A stretch of 64,000 nt of DNA, taken from NCBI GenBank assembly GCA_016110215.1, contig JADWQD010000005.1, forward strand, positions 434,001 through 498,000, read 5' to 3'. Of the stretch, positions 1-11,821 are shown piece by piece. This stretch comes from Capronia americana. Lineage: Eukaryota; Ascomycota; Eurotiomycetes; Chaetothyriales; Herpotrichiellaceae. Under the pieces are notes generated by a model. It did not search any database, was not told the DNA's origin, and saw only the letters and a program-made list of their open reading frames with translations. The position numbers and the translations under genes are program-made. Every line of letters starts with the position of its first letter. Position 1 is the first letter of the stretch.

Positions 1-2550
1 TGGAAGAGAGGACAGGATGATGGAAGAGGAGGCAGGTGCAGTTGGTGCAGCGCCGTGGTAGTGGTAGCAGTATTGACTTTAGCGTCGTTGAACCCTTCTG
101 CACGATGGTCTCAAGTTGCGCTGGCTGGGATCTCGCTGCTCTTGGTTCGCTTCCCGACCGAACAAGCCCAACCCAAGCTCAAATCGTCACCGGGCCACGG
201 CTCTGGGACACGATCACATTACCGATGAGGTCTATGCTTGTCTATGATTGTACCGTAGCTGCACCACAGGAACATGGGCTGGCCAGCAACCCTTTTTGAG
301 GACTGTGCCAAACCCTTGCTGATAGGCTCTGCCACCCAAGATTTTGCTTGGGGGTCTCCACCAGAGTAATCTTGCAGACAGCCCCTCGAGCCCTCACAGC
401 GCCCTCCTCGACCCTGCTACGGAGTACGGTGTCGCACCTTTGTAAATCAGCAGGGACCATCAACATAATTCAGAAGAGTTCCGACCGATCTGTGCGTGTC
501 GTTAAGGTTGCAGCACGACGCGACGAGCATGAGTTCCGGTCTCCAAAGTCTCTCACGGCCACAGGCGGTCGCGTCATTAGTCAGACAGCCGCTTGCGCAA
601 GAGGACTGCTGGAGTCTGTTATTCTCCGTGCACCAGCCTCCGCCGCGCTAAATCTTTGTCCGTCTCAGATCTTGCTTGTTAATTGTGCTGCGGTCGTGTG
701 GCAAACAGTACTCGGAGAAGCTCGCCTTGTGACGACTGCTGCGAGGACCGCCTCTGGATTCTTCCCGAGTCGCTGTCCAGCTGCGGGCAGCCTGGGAGTC
801 TGGACCGGAACCCGACTGGTCTCGCCCATTTAACGTTGTGGAAGCATCCGGGGAGGCTCTGGAGGGCTACCAGGCCCCTCGGGAGCCTCCGATCTCTGCC
901 TCGCCTCCCTACCTCGTACGTCCCGCGATCCCTCGAAGCTGCTCGACGTATTCTGTGCAACCGGCAAAGCATTCCATGACAATCTTTGTAACAAGTTAGC
1001 AGCAGCCTCGACAACTGACCTGACCTTTCCTAAACAGTTTACTCCAGAGGGTTGCTATTTTTGCCCGCCTGCGCATGCCAGCACGGCCCCGGTGTTTCAA
1101 AGCGCCTAGTCGGCCAATGGCGAAAACATTCCATCGATTGAGAATTCGCTTGTCTGCAGATCCTGTCCCGGTCTCCTCCACTATGCTTCCTGTGGCAGAC
1201 AACCACGACATCGTTTTGACGACCCTTCGCTCGTTGCTGCTGGATTATGCAGACACGACGACAAGATTCCTATTTTCAGTGCGACTTCCCGTGTTGTGTT
1301 CGTGTTGGTGTTCTTCTCACTATGTACGTTCAAGGGGTGAGCGCCCGTGCAGAGCGCTTCGCCGACATATCATCGTTGCCACTGGGTATGAACACATGCA
1401 GACTGGTAGAATTGGCTGCGAATTGGTCCTTTGCTGGCCTCAATGCGGACAGGCCAAGTGTGTGAAGCTCTTCAATATTGATCCCCTTTCTCATTACTTC
1501 CACGTACGCCTCTGAAGGAGTTGCCGGATGGACTCAGTAGAGCTGCAGGGTCCGGGCGAATTGGCTGATATCGCTATTGTTGTCGCCTCGGAATGGATCA
1601 GCACAGGTGTACAGCTCAACCGAGCCTACGTTGCTCCCTGGCCATTGGATGGAGACACATGCAGCCGCTCAACTGGGAAGAGACCACCTCCTTTGGCATG
1701 GACGGAGCGACTGGATGGCCATGAGAGGCAGCTTCCGAGTCAAATGAAAATTCGAGCAGACTGCAAGGTTCACTGGTGTGGGTTTCCGTGGTCGAAACAC
1801 GTCTTGCTGGTCGAGACGATGCCTTCTTGATATGCCATTCCGAGGAGCTATTTGGCCGGAGTCTGCGGGTGAGATAATTCACCAGCAATGGCGACGTATA
1901 TGCCGGTCATGTCTTCCATGTAGTCCGTATCTCCGCGAGAACATCTCGGCTCGTTCTGCGGCTGATTGATTGCACTCCCAGCACCCTTTACCGATCCTCA
2001 TCACTAATCAAGCGGCCGCATGCCCGTCCATTGGACATCCGGAGTTGACGGACATAGGCGGCGCCCGCAAGGCTGCAGCTGGAGCGCTCGACAACACTCT
2101 CCTAACCTCTAAAGGGGCGGCGCTGTAGAACATCGCGGTTTTGCCTTCCCCGTGACGACCATAGCTCTCGGCATCCTTGTCTCGCGAGGCGGTCTTCGAA
2201 TACAGGTCACCATATGCCACGAACAAGTGCGGCCGCTTTCGAGGTGAATCTGGCCTGGCTATTGGTGGACTCTTACCGGCCCTCGAGATGCTTTCCCGAT
2301 CTAGACGTGCAAACTCATGTCCGAGTATGCTTCTCTCGAAAAGAGAGAGAGAGTGTGTGTGTATCCAAAAGTCCGTATGTGCATGGATTTTGCAGGTATG
2401 ACGTCTTGTTGGAAGAGCAGGTCAGCGAGTATAAAGGTGACGGTAGATGTCGTTGCAGAGTGCCCTGTTCTCATTGCAAACCCATCCCACAAGAAAGAAA
2501 GACCAGAGAATCCAAAGCAGGCTCACAAACTGCTCAAGCAACAAGTTGAA
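1..2550. other. Left-edge region without a recognisable gene
   Basis: No open frame on either strand here gives a protein I recognise; the longest are under about 165 codons and have shuffled composition. A short purine/GT microsatellite (GA then GT repeats) lies at about 2341-2363. The last few hundred bases are presumably the promoter and leader of the reductase that starts at 2551. Confidence 0.5.
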
Positions 2551-3654
2551 ATGGCCCAAACACGTGTATTGCTCACCGGAGCCAATGGCTTCATCGGCTC
2601 TCATATCCTGTCCCTCTTCCTTGAGAAATCCGTCTTCGTCCAGGCCGTCGTCCGTTCCGAAGCAAAAGCACAAAAGGTCCGGCAAGACTTTCCTGCCTTC
2701 GACAAGTCCAAGCTCGACTTCTCTATCGTCCCGGACATCACAGCTCCAGGCGCCTTCGATCAATGCCTCAAAGATGCGCATCCACTTGACGCGATCATCC
2801 ACGCAGCTTCGCCCTTCAACTTCTCCACCGCGAAGACAGTCTCCGATTTCATCGAGCCAGCCCTCCGTGGCACCACCGAAATTCTCGAGTCTGCAGCGAA
2901 ATATGCACCGGGACTAAAGAGATTCGTCATCACGAGTAGTTTTGCAGCAATTGGGGATCCTTTGGACCTCCAGGGCAATGGCAGGGTCTATTCTTCCGAT
3001 GTATGGAACCCTGTGACCAAAGAGCAAATCCCGACGTTGAGTCTGAGGCATTCCTACTGGGCAAGTAAGACGTTTGCGGAACAAGCAGCATGGGAGTTCA
3101 TGAAGACGCACAAGCCAAGCTTCGAGCTAGTCGTCCTCAACCCGCCGGCTGTCTATGGGCCTCTGAGGCACAGCATTGATTCGATGAGTGACTTGAACAC
3201 CTCGAACGTGCCGCTGTGGAACCTCTTGACATCGGAGAAGACAGCACAGGTGCCAGAGGACTCGTTGCACATCAGCGTCGACGTTCGGGTAAGCAAGTTC
3301 TTGCTGACAATATCACGGTTTCACTCACTCACATTTTCTCGGCAGGATCTGGCACTCGCACATTATCAAGCTGCGTTTGCTCCTGGAGTGGGCAATCGAC
3401 GCTACTTGATCACTGTGGGCAGTCACGGAAACCAAGAAATCTGCGACATCATGAGGAAGGAGTTCCCACAGCTGGATCAGAAAATTCCTCTGGGCCACCC
3501 CGGCAAGCATTCGTTACCTGAAGGGTTCTTCAAGGTCGACAACCGGGCATCGAGAGAGGTCCTTGGCATAACCTATCGACCGTTTGCGGAGACAATTGCA
3601 GATACGGCGAGGAGCTTGTTGGAGGTGGAAAAGGAGCTGAGCGCGAAAGCATGA
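2551..3654 (+). CDS. NAD(P)-dependent reductase, cinnamoyl-CoA reductase / GRE2-like extended SDR
   Basis: Two exons, 2551-3288 and 3346-3654, give 348 residues. The N-terminus carries the extended-SDR Rossmann signature TGANGFIG (residues 9-16), the central part a catalytic Ser in VITSS (about 130) and a YWASK motif, that is Tyr169-x3-Lys173. Family knowledge: such enzymes reduce aldehydes or ketones with NADPH in the cytosol (GRE2 methylglyoxal reductase, cinnamoyl-CoA reductase, dihydroflavonol reductase); the substrate here cannot be read from sequence. The 57-nt intron starts GTAAGC and ends GGCAG; it is a multiple of three with no stop, so the unspliced frame stays open from 2317. Splicing joins DVR to DLALAH, which restores the family's conserved V-D-V-R-D-x-A-x-A-H segment. 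I chose the ATG at 2551 because the Rossmann motif normally lies within about ten residues of the start. Confidence 0.88.
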   Translation: MAQTRVLLTGANGFIGSHILSLFLEKSVFVQAVVRSEAKAQKVRQDFPAFDKSKLDFSIVPDITAPGAFDQCLKDAHPLDAIIHAASPFNFSTAKTVSDFIEPALRGTTEILESAAKYAPGLKRFVITSSFAAIGDPLDLQGNGRVYSSDVWNPVTKEQIPTLSLRHSYWASKTFAEQAAWEFMKTHKPSFELVVLNPPAVYGPLRHSIDSMSDLNTSNVPLWNLLTSEKTAQVPEDSLHISVDVRVSKFLLTISRFHSLTFSRQDLALAHYQAAFAPGVGNRRYLITVGSHGNQEICDIMRKEFPQLDQKIPLGHPGKHSLPEGFFKVDNRASREVLGITYRPFAETIADTARSLLEVEKELSAKA

Positions 3655-3767
3655 TTTCACTATACTGACAGGCTCGACACTGTACTCAAAGCCATGATGG
3701 AGGAGAGTGTCGCCGATGAGATGATGTGTAGACCATAAAATACATGTGTCGTTCCGTTCTCGCTAGT

Positions 3768-4190
3768 CTAGGGGAGAGTGATTCTTCCGCGACTGGTGAA
3801 AGCAAGAGCCCCCCATCCAGCAATCAGACATAAGCCGCCGATAGGCGTCACCGGACCCAGAGCTTTGAAGCGTTGAGGATCCAGGACCAGGAGGTAGATG
3901 CTGCCACTGAACATGGTCATTCCGGCTGTGAAAAGCGCTGCTGCGACTTTGTTCTTGGGTGCTACGGATGCCGCTAAAAGTAGGACACCGCTGTGGATTA
4001 ACTGTGAAACCGGACGAGACGTTAGATGCCATCTAGTCTAGGATTTCGAGGCCTTTACCTGATATTGTGCTGCCGTAGACCAGTTTGCAAGCCTTGCAGG
4101 ATCTGCGATGTGCTTCTTCAGACCATGAGCTCCGAAAGCGCCGAGCATCACGGAAGAGGCACCATAGATGCAGCCTATCGTCCAGAACAT
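3768..4190 (-). CDS. DUF423 (YgdD/TMEM256-like) small membrane protein
   Basis: Complement of exons 4059-4190 and 3768-4001, joined over a 57-nt intron (GTAAAG..TTTCACAG, phase 0), giving 121 residues. The product begins MFWTIGCIYGASSVMLGAFG, contains GAFGAHGLKKH and, in exon 2, LIHSGVLLLAAS, MFSGSIYLL and TPIGGLCLIAGW. These match the glycine-rich, hydrophobic helices of DUF423 proteins, predicted to span membranes about four times. Molecular function is unknown. No in-frame ATG exists between the chosen start and an upstream stop at about 4280, so this start is the only one without a further 5' exon. It is divergent from the Gbeta gene but 2.8 kb away. Confidence 0.82.
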
Positions 4191-6966
4191 TTTGACGTGG
4201 GGGAGTTTAGCGGAGAGAGGTTTGGAGGGAGAGGCAACAGTTTTCTGACGTTGACGCTGACGTTGGCAATCGAAGTCACAAGAGATTCAAAGCTTCGTAC
4301 GGAGTACGAGTCCTTGTAGTACTTAGATAGGAGTCGCTCACGTGAAATGCTTACCCAGTTTGCCGGGTTTGTCTTCGCGTAGATATGCTAGTGCCTGTAG
4401 CGACTGCGCCCCCAATCGAGAGTGAACTTTTCAACGACAGAGTCAATATTATCGAAGGTGCACCAGGACAGGACAGGGCATGTAGCAGATTCAGGACACA
4501 TTGGCTTTCCTGTTTGACTGGGCCCTGTCATTGATTTCGCTTCGGGCCTTAGCACCAACGGGTCAACATGATGCTGAGACCTTGACCAGTATTCTCATCT
4601 GAAGATAGCCCGTAACTAATAGCCTGGCTTGTGGAATCTGGCACATCACAAAGCATTCGTGCACAGTCATCATCTGCAGACACAGAAAAGAAGCCAGATG
4701 GTGCCTTCCGCCAGAAGTCGCCCTTAGAAGAGCCGGATCACAGATCGACGTTCGAGACGTTCGGCTTCTATGTCGAAGAACAACGAGGGACAGGTCGAGT
4801 AGCCTTTTTTTTGGCGAGCTATGGTTTCAAAGCAGTGCCGCCGTCTCCCGTAGTCCTCTCAACCCTCACACAAGGGATGTCGTCTGGAAGTGTTGGGCTG
4901 ACACCCTCAGGATTCGGACGTGAACAGGTGAGGAGCCTGGGGTGGTGCAAGCGACAGGCATAGTCCAGATTGTTACTCTTGAGAAGCACAAACCTCATCT
5001 TCCGCCTCTTAAGAATCCAGAAAATATTCCGGCCGGCAAAGATTCGACAGCAAGCAAGGCTCAGCGGCACCCAATTCATTGCGACCAAATGTTAATCCAA
5101 AACAACCAGTCGATTTAGCCCGAGTCTCCAAAATAACAGGACTAATGTATTTGCTTTCTCACAGTATACCAGGTAGTTATTGCCCGCAGCGTTGTAGAGG
5201 GGTGTTTTTTCATTAGCACTTTGTGGAAGAGGTCAAAATCGCCGCCGTCATCTTGTGGTCATGGTCTCCCACGTCGCAACATCTCGGAGGGCGATAACTG
5301 TCATTTGAACTCGGCCACACAAACTAAATTCGGCGGTAGCGAATGGAAAAAGGGCCTTTTTGCAACATGGTATTCTATACCGTGCGCTCCGGACTCCTGG
5401 CTAAGGTAAAGTGAACCCGTGCTCAAGGGCCCGGAAAACAAAACAGGGTATATGGCGAAGTCAGTTTTTGGCGATGCTACATAGTACGGAGTAACGTACG
5501 TAGTATAAGTATGGCTTTATCGAAGAGATTAGCGACACCACGTGTGGTTCGTGGTAAAATGGAAATGATCAACTGACGATCCTCCTGCCCACAAGCTGCC
5601 GACTAACCGTTGTGCTGTTCCCTTCAGATTGCCTTGTGTGCTCCCTCACAGGGGCTGGCTGGCTGGCCGCCCATGAAGTTGGACGTTCTTCGGGTCGAGA
5701 TTTTGCGGCGAACACTGGCTGTCAAGGCTCTACGAGTATGAAATGGTCAAGCACCCACCGATAAGGTTGCGGGGGATGATTGCCTGTGCGCAAGTGGGAG
5801 GATAACCGCCCCTCAATGGAGAAGGAGCGAGTGGTTGGACAGGCGCGCCCCTTTCTGCAGCGCGGATATGAAAGCAGGCGGGCGGAAGCTGCAGACGGGG
5901 ATCGGGCGCTGCACCAGGCTTGTCTCTAGCCACCGGTCTTAGACGCGACCGGCCAATTTCTCTTTCTGCGCGACTTGTTCTCGCTTCCCATCTTGCTCTG
6001 AACTGAAGTCGGCTTTCTGCGCCTTCCATTGGCACCTGAAATCCTTGGGCAGGCCCGGCGCGCCTCGTTTGCCCTTGTAGAGCCACTCGGCTCTCGACCC
6101 CCGGCAGGCCTACTGTTCAACCAACGCATCCCTGGGACGCGGTGAGAGAACAAAGGTTGCGCCAGCAACTAGCCCAGCCGAGGGAAGTATCGTTCGCGAG
6201 CGTCTGCTCAAACGACAAATTTCGGGATCAACTGCAGTTACATTCCCTACTATTTTGGGAGAGAACCGCTATCCTTGATTATCGGACCAAACCTAGTTCA
6301 CGACGGTGACAGCGAAGATCTGCAACTGTAGAAGCGACCAGGCCAGACGGGTGGTTGTTTGGCCTGCCAGTGATATTCGAGGGAAAAGTCTTGCTTGTCC
6401 TTTGTCACTGGCAGCTCGTAACAGGCCTGGGTGCTGGGGCCTCGTAATCCCTTCTAGGACATTTAGTTAAAGGCGCTGGACAGGGGAGTGCCCAAACCAA
6501 CCCGCTTCGTTAGACAAGTTTGAGTGGGTGGGACCTCCACTTCGGAGACACCAACGACCCAGAACTGGACCTCTTCCTCAATTCCTGTGCCCCGACCTCA
6601 CCACCGACCCTCAGTGTTCGTCCACCCTCTGCACTGCCGTTGTCTTTCCCAGATCCCGCCGTTTCTCTTTCACCTCTACGATCCGTCAGAGCGAACTCGT
6701 CCTCACCTTGCCGCACGCCTCCTCTGCACCGTCCCGCGACTCGGAACTCCCCATTGGAGCTTTGTGGTACCCCGGCAATTATCCACCGTATCCCTGATAC
6801 CTGGCTCGTTTGAGCTCCTGCGCCCCGATCATCGCCCACACCGTTCCAACATCGAAGACATAGCGATTTCTTTGTGCGCGTCGCCTTGAACGGCTCCGCC
6901 CGTCCCAACTGCAGTTGTTGCGAGCTTCCATCGTGTCTTGGTCCGGAAAGGACCTCACCCGGCACC
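4191..6966. other. 2.8 kb spacer between DUF423 gene and Gbeta gene
   Basis: No gene recognised on either strand. The stretch holds short palindrome-like TACGGAGTA(C) words near 4297 and 5486 and a strongly pyrimidine-rich tract from about 6580 to 6760. The last 400-500 bases are likely the promoter and leader of the Gbeta gene, since long 5' leaders are common for fungal signalling genes; that is inference. Confidence 0.4.
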
Positions 6967-8261
6967 ATGTCGTCCGACTTGACTGGAGAGCAAATGCAGG
7001 CCAAAATCACGGCCGCGAGAAGAGAAGCAGAAGGTCTGAAGGACAAAATTAAGCGCAAGAAGGATGATTTGGCAGATACAAGCTGTAAGTTGCCGGACAC
7101 CTCGAGTCGCAGCCCCCGAGCGCGGATTGCTAACCAATATGGCTTCATCCAGTGCGACAAGTCGCCCTCAACAATACCGAAGCCTTGCCACGGATAGGCA
7201 TGAAGCCTCGACGGAACCTCAAAGGCCATCTCGCCAAAATCTACGCCATGCATTGGTCGACAGATCGCCGGCATTTGGTCTCCGCGTCTCAGGACGGCAA
7301 GCTCATTATCTGGGACGCCTACACCACGAACAAAGTTCACGCCATTCCCCTGCGCTCCTCTTGGGTCATGACTTGCGCCTATGCTCCCAGCGGCAACTAT
7401 GTTGCCTGCGGTGGTCTCGACAATATTTGCTCAATCTACAATCTTTCCACACGGGAAGGTCCCACACGCGTTGCTCGTGAACTGTCTGGCCACTCCGGCT
7501 ACCTGTCGTGCTGTCGCTTTGTCAATGACAGGAAGATCATCACTTCGTCTGGCGACATGACCTGTATGATGTGGGATATTGAGACGGGCTCTAAAGTCAC
7601 CGAGTTTGCGGATCACTTGGGCGATGTAATGAGCATCAGCATCAACCCGACAAATGCAAATATCTTCGTCAGCGGCGCCTGCGACGCTTTCGCCAAGTTA
7701 TGGGATGTGCGAACTGGAAAGGCTGTTCAAACATTTGCCGGACACGAGTCTGACATAAACGCCATTCAATTCTTCCCCGATGGAAATGCCTTTGGAACTG
7801 GCTCCGACGACGCTTCATGCAAGCTATTTGATATCAGAGCAGACCGGGAGCTGATGTCCTATCAGGTTTGTTTGAGCCGGCACCTTGGGGTGTGGGAGTG
7901 CGCTGACAATGTGCTCAGAATGACCAAGTCCTTTGCGGCATCACCTCTGTCGCTTTCTCGGTTTCCGGCCGATTGCTCTTCGCTGGTTATGATGACTTCG
8001 AATGCAAGGTTCGTGCTGAGCTGTACCTATCTCTTCGATCCAACACTAACGGTGATTTCTAGGTCTGGGATACTCTGCGCGGCGATAAAGTCGGTTCGTT
8101 GAACGGCCACGAGAACCGCGTCAGCTGCCTTGGTGTTAGCAACGATGGGATCAGCTTATGTACTGGTTCATGGGATTCTCTGGTAAGTCGCTCTTTCCAC
8201 TGATCCGCAAATCAAACATGCTAACGCGATCGTTTCTCAGCTCAAGATCTGGGCTTGGTAG
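6967..8261 (+). CDS. sfaD: Heterotrimeric G-protein beta subunit (SfaD/Gpb1 type)
   Basis: Five exons, 6967-7084, 7153-7865, 7919-8008, 8063-8182 and 8241-8261, give 353 residues, the usual size for filamentous-fungal Gbeta. The N-terminal helix (about residues 1-45, KIKRKKDDLADTS) is the coiled coil that pairs with Ggamma; seven WD40 blades follow (RNLKGHLAKIYAMHW, SGHSGYLSCC, FADHLGDVMSI, FAGHESDINAI and so on), ending in SWDSLLKIWAW. Known role: with the alpha and gamma subunits it relays GPCR signals at the plasma membrane and controls vegetative growth, conidiation and mating in Aspergillus and relatives. All introns are 53-69 nt with good GT..AG ends, and the protein reads without gaps across all four junctions. 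The final exon codes for only six residues plus the stop. The symbol follows the Aspergillus nidulans name. Confidence 0.96.
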
Positions 8262-9879
8262 TCGGGCGCCATGGAGGCTATATTCTGTCACATCAATGAG
8301 AGCTAGCTCAGTGCTATTCTCAACTTGGCGGGCACCCATCATCACCAACAAAGTCGCTGTATCAGGAACCTCCCATCGCCAGCTTTCGACGATTTCTCAT
8401 GTGCTTGCCATTGACTTGGACTGATGGCGGGGCCCGAAGACCATTATTGTGCTTTTACACCCGGGAAAACCTTTGACTGGATAAACGTCTTTGCGAGTGG
8501 GATGTTCGAGGAACAGGCGAAGCTATGGCTTACGGACGGATGGTCTTATTATTCTTGCCCTCAGAAGTCGCTTGCAGCAGCAGGGAGACACACAGCGCGC
8601 GTTGTTTGAAAGTCTACGACTGTCATGACCACCGGTACTGGGTGCGGGCGGAGTTCATTTTTGTTCCATGTGCATTGGTGTCTGCACATCGACTCGAGCC
8701 TGCCCTGTCTTCTCCCTTTTTCCCAGAACAAAAAATGGCTGTTTGCCAAAATCCGCCCTTGTTTCGAGTCCTTCGAATGAGCAGCACAGCAGCAGCACAG
8801 CAACACCTTTTTCTTTACCCAATAGCGGTGTCAAGAGCTCCGCAGGAGGCAGAGGAAAGACCAAAAAGTTGAAGAAAAAATCGACATTTTCAGAAGTCCC
8901 TCTTGATTTTCGTCGGCTTTTTTTCATTATCTTTTTTCAGAGGGTTTTCCTTTTCCCTTTTGCGCTCTTGAGTAATTCGTCCGCGTCAAAGTAGGCTACC
9001 GCAGCGTCGGGGAAACGACGAAACGAAGCGCGACTCGCGTTGTTCAAAGTACCCGGAGTACCGAGTAGGTGAACAAGCAATCGACCTCGACCACCGAACT
9101 TGTCCGTCTTGCCAGGACAGGACAGGACAGGATATAGAAAGAGTTCTCGTGCTCGTGCTCGTATTGTGGGGGAATACCTTGCCCGTCCTGTGTACGAGGT
9201 AATGTCTTGGATCCTCGTCGTCGTAACTGTATGTAGAGATATGTAGCGGAGAGTGTTGGTCCGTCTCTGTGCCTGTCTGTCTCTTTCTGAGTCTCAGTCT
9301 GGTTGGGATGACTTTTATGAATGATGATAATGTGGTGTGACTGACAGACAGCAGGGCGGGCGGCACTACGACGAGCACGAGAGCAAAAGTAATCTACATA
9401 CTTAGTCTTGTTGTGTGCGGTAGGCATGGCTGAGGTGTTAGGATCCTTAATTGGCGTAGATAGGTAGTTGGTACTGTACGCGACGCAGTCTTGTGGTGGT
9501 CAATCGATTCCAGTTCTGTATGTCTGCCTGCCTGTCTGTACACCCCCATGATACTCGTGCCGCTTTGCGCCAATGACGCCCGATTCCAACGGGCAGAACA
9601 AAAACAATAATCCCAACAGCGCCTGGGACATGAAATAGACGAAGAGACAAACGACCACGGTCTCTCTTAAGACTTGCAGATGGATATGGATGTCCCTTGA
9701 CCATCTCAACTGAGATGGACAGACGGTGATTCTCCACATCTTTCCTCCTTATCCTCGTCTGCCAAGTGGACTTCTTGACTAGATCCGTGACATGAAGTGC
9801 TGCTTGTAGAGCAGCCCCCTTGGAGTCATCCACACCGGATCATCCACTCGCGACAGATCGGCCATTGTGCTTCTCACCC
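8262..9879. other. Convergent 3' region between Gbeta and Ypt7 genes
   Basis: About 1.6 kb between two stop codons, with no recognisable coding sequence. It probably holds the two 3' UTRs and terminators. A short tandem ACAGG/GGACA repeat (about four units) lies at 9113-9132, followed by CTCGTG repeats near 9143-9160. Confidence 0.45.
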
Positions 9880-10612
9880 TTAGCAAGCGCAACCATCCCT
9901 CTCCTGATCCAGATTGATATTGATTGGATCCGAAAAGTCGCCACCGTACTCTTCACTCTCTTCCTGCGCAAGGGCGTTTCTGGCAATCACTTCAAACGCC
10001 TGCTCCACATTGATGCTTTCTTTGGCGCTGGTTTCAAAATACGGCATCTGCCCCCGACTCTGACAATACTGTTGCGCTCGCTTCTGGCTGACCATCCTTC
10101 GATCCTCGCCCATGTCGATCTTGTTGCCCAGAACCACGAATGGGAAACTCTCTGGGTCGCGCGGGCTGGCTTGAATGAGGAATTCATCGCGCCAGCTATC
10201 TAGGGTTTCGAAGGACTTTGTGCTGTTGACGTCGTAGACAAGCACGCAGCAGTCTGCGCCGCGGTAGAAGGCGACACCGAGAGACTGGAAGCGCTCTTGG
10301 CCGGCGGTGTCCCAGAGTTGAAGCGTCACGATGCGGTCGTCGACCGTGACTTCTTTGGTGAGGAAGTCGGCGCCAATGGTGGCTTTGTAGGAGGTGGAGA
10401 ATTTCTTGTTGACCTGCGAGGAAGTTAGGACGGTGGGTTCTATGAGCAGTCATTGAGTTTGCTCGTACATATTGATTCATTAAGCTGGTCTTGCCGACGC
10501 CGCTGTCGCCCAGGATGATTACCTGCGCAGACCACTTGTTAGCTGGATGTGTCTGCGATAAAGCTATGTGGTGGATATGTACCTTCAGTAACACCTTCTT
10601 CCTCGACGCCAT
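9880..10612 (-). CDS. ypt7: Rab7 / Ypt7 GTPase
   Basis: Complement of exons 10583-10612, 10469-10522 and 9880-10413; 205 residues, exactly the usual Rab7 length. Visible motifs are the P-loop GDSGVGKT (15-22), switch I Thr40 in ATIGADF, the WDTAGQERF switch II motif (62-70), NKID for guanine specificity and ETSAK. The C-terminus ends C-A-C, the double-cysteine geranylgeranylation signal. Known role: it is the late endosome/vacuole Rab that recruits HOPS and drives homotypic vacuole fusion and autophagosome-vacuole fusion. Exon 1 is only ten codons and the two introns are 60 and 55 nt. The gene is divergent from atg16, 570 bp apart, an interesting pairing because both act in autophagy. Confidence 0.96.
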
Positions 10613-11182
10613 GGCTGGTGTAGTCTGTATTCTCCTCTCCTTGCTGTCAGGCAGAGGTTGCAAAGATGCTCTCCCAGGTGTCGCTTTCGCTCGCCTTCAG
10701 CTCAGTTACCCTGCGGCTACGAAACTGATGGAGTTTGGCCGGGAAGAGGTCACGCGCAGTGCGGAGGTTGTCAGAATAAATACAATGACAGCAGGCGGTG
10801 GCGATGGTTGCCTGGTAGGTGCAGGCAGGTGGCTTGCTTCTGAAATGTTGGGCGTGGGATGGCAAGCTTGGAGGTCGTGGTGTTTGATGGATCTTGCGAC
10901 ACACGATGCATCACCACAGACGTCAATCAATCAACCCAAGCCACTTTCCCGCTCCAGCCTCACCACAGCATCGGGATGTCGGCAGGCAGCGGCCGGCAGA
11001 GGGAGGAAGGTGAGCCGGATACGACACCTTGTCACGCTTGTTTGCGAGGCTTGTCCACATGTTCTCAACAGTATCCGACCCTCTCTCTGTACCAGTCTCA
11101 CGTTCCAACATCTTCTGGAGTGATTGTTATTTGCATGAAAACCCTGAAACAATGAGATGCAGATGACCCGTCCAATCCAACC
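10613..11182. promoter_or_regulatory. Divergent promoter region, ypt7 / atg16
   Basis: A 570-bp spacer between two divergent start codons; it must contain both promoters. No obvious TATA box stands out. A CAATCAATCAAT run occurs at 10922-10933. Confidence 0.5.
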
Positions 11183-11821
11183 ATGGCAACATGGAGAGAA
11201 CAATACCTCGCTGCCTTGCAAGCCCGAGATCAGGTAGAGAAAGCCAACCTCGACCTCTACGAATACTGCACCAAACTGGCGGATGAGAAAGCCGAACTAG
11301 AAAAGAAAGCCAGGCTGGCAGAGAGATTATCTGCGACGGAAGATGCTCTGGCTGTGCCTGAACCTGTGACGTCGCCGGGGTGGGGCATCAGGAGAGTCAC
11401 TTCGCCAGCCGCACGGCCCGAGTCACCCAGTTCAAGCGCTACACAGCTGGCGCAGTTGAGGCAGGATCTGTCGAAAGCCCAAAGCGAGCGTGCAGACCTG
11501 CAGACGCGTCTGGACGCAGCGCTCCGTGACCTGGATGCAATGAAAAGCAAAAGCAAAGTGGATGGTAAACGGATCACGCAACTCGGCGCTTCTGTCAATC
11601 AGTTGGCGATCAAAGTCCGTGACAGGGAGGAAGAACTGCGCGGGAAAGCCAAATTGATCGAGGACGTCCAAGATGAGAACGTCACGCTGAACCTTCAGCT
11701 CAACATGGCTGAAGAGCAGTCTGCGAAGCTGAAGAAGGAGAACCAAGAACTTGTGGACCGATGGATGGCCCGCATGGGTAAAGAGGCAGACAGGATGAAT
11801 GAAGAAGGGAAATTTGGCTGA
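11183..11821 (+). CDS. atg16: Autophagy protein Atg16
   Basis: Single exon, 212 residues, the usual size of fungal Atg16. The N-terminal segment WREQYLAALQARD with following heptads is the Atg5-binding region. The middle is a low-complexity Pro/Ser linker (about 55-90). The C-terminal half is a long coiled coil containing KVRDREEELRGKAKLIEDVQ, NLQLNMAEE and LVDRWMARMG, the hallmark of the ascomycete Atg16 dimerisation domain. Known role: it binds the Atg12-Atg5 conjugate and brings this E3-like complex to the phagophore to lipidate Atg8. It lacks WD repeats, as expected for fungi. The gene is divergent from ypt7. Confidence 0.92.
   Translation: MATWREQYLAALQARDQVEKANLDLYEYCTKLADEKAELEKKARLAERLSATEDALAVPEPVTSPGWGIRRVTSPAARPESPSSSATQLAQLRQDLSKAQSERADLQTRLDAALRDLDAMKSKSKVDGKRITQLGASVNQLAIKVRDREEELRGKAKLIEDVQDENVTLNLQLNMAEEQSAKLKKENQELVDRWMARMGKEADRMNEEGKFG

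Noticed and set aside
6510..7340. 276-codon minus-strand frame over the Gbeta leader and exons 1-2
   Set aside because: Overlaps the strongly supported Gbeta exons in antisense; no recognisable protein.
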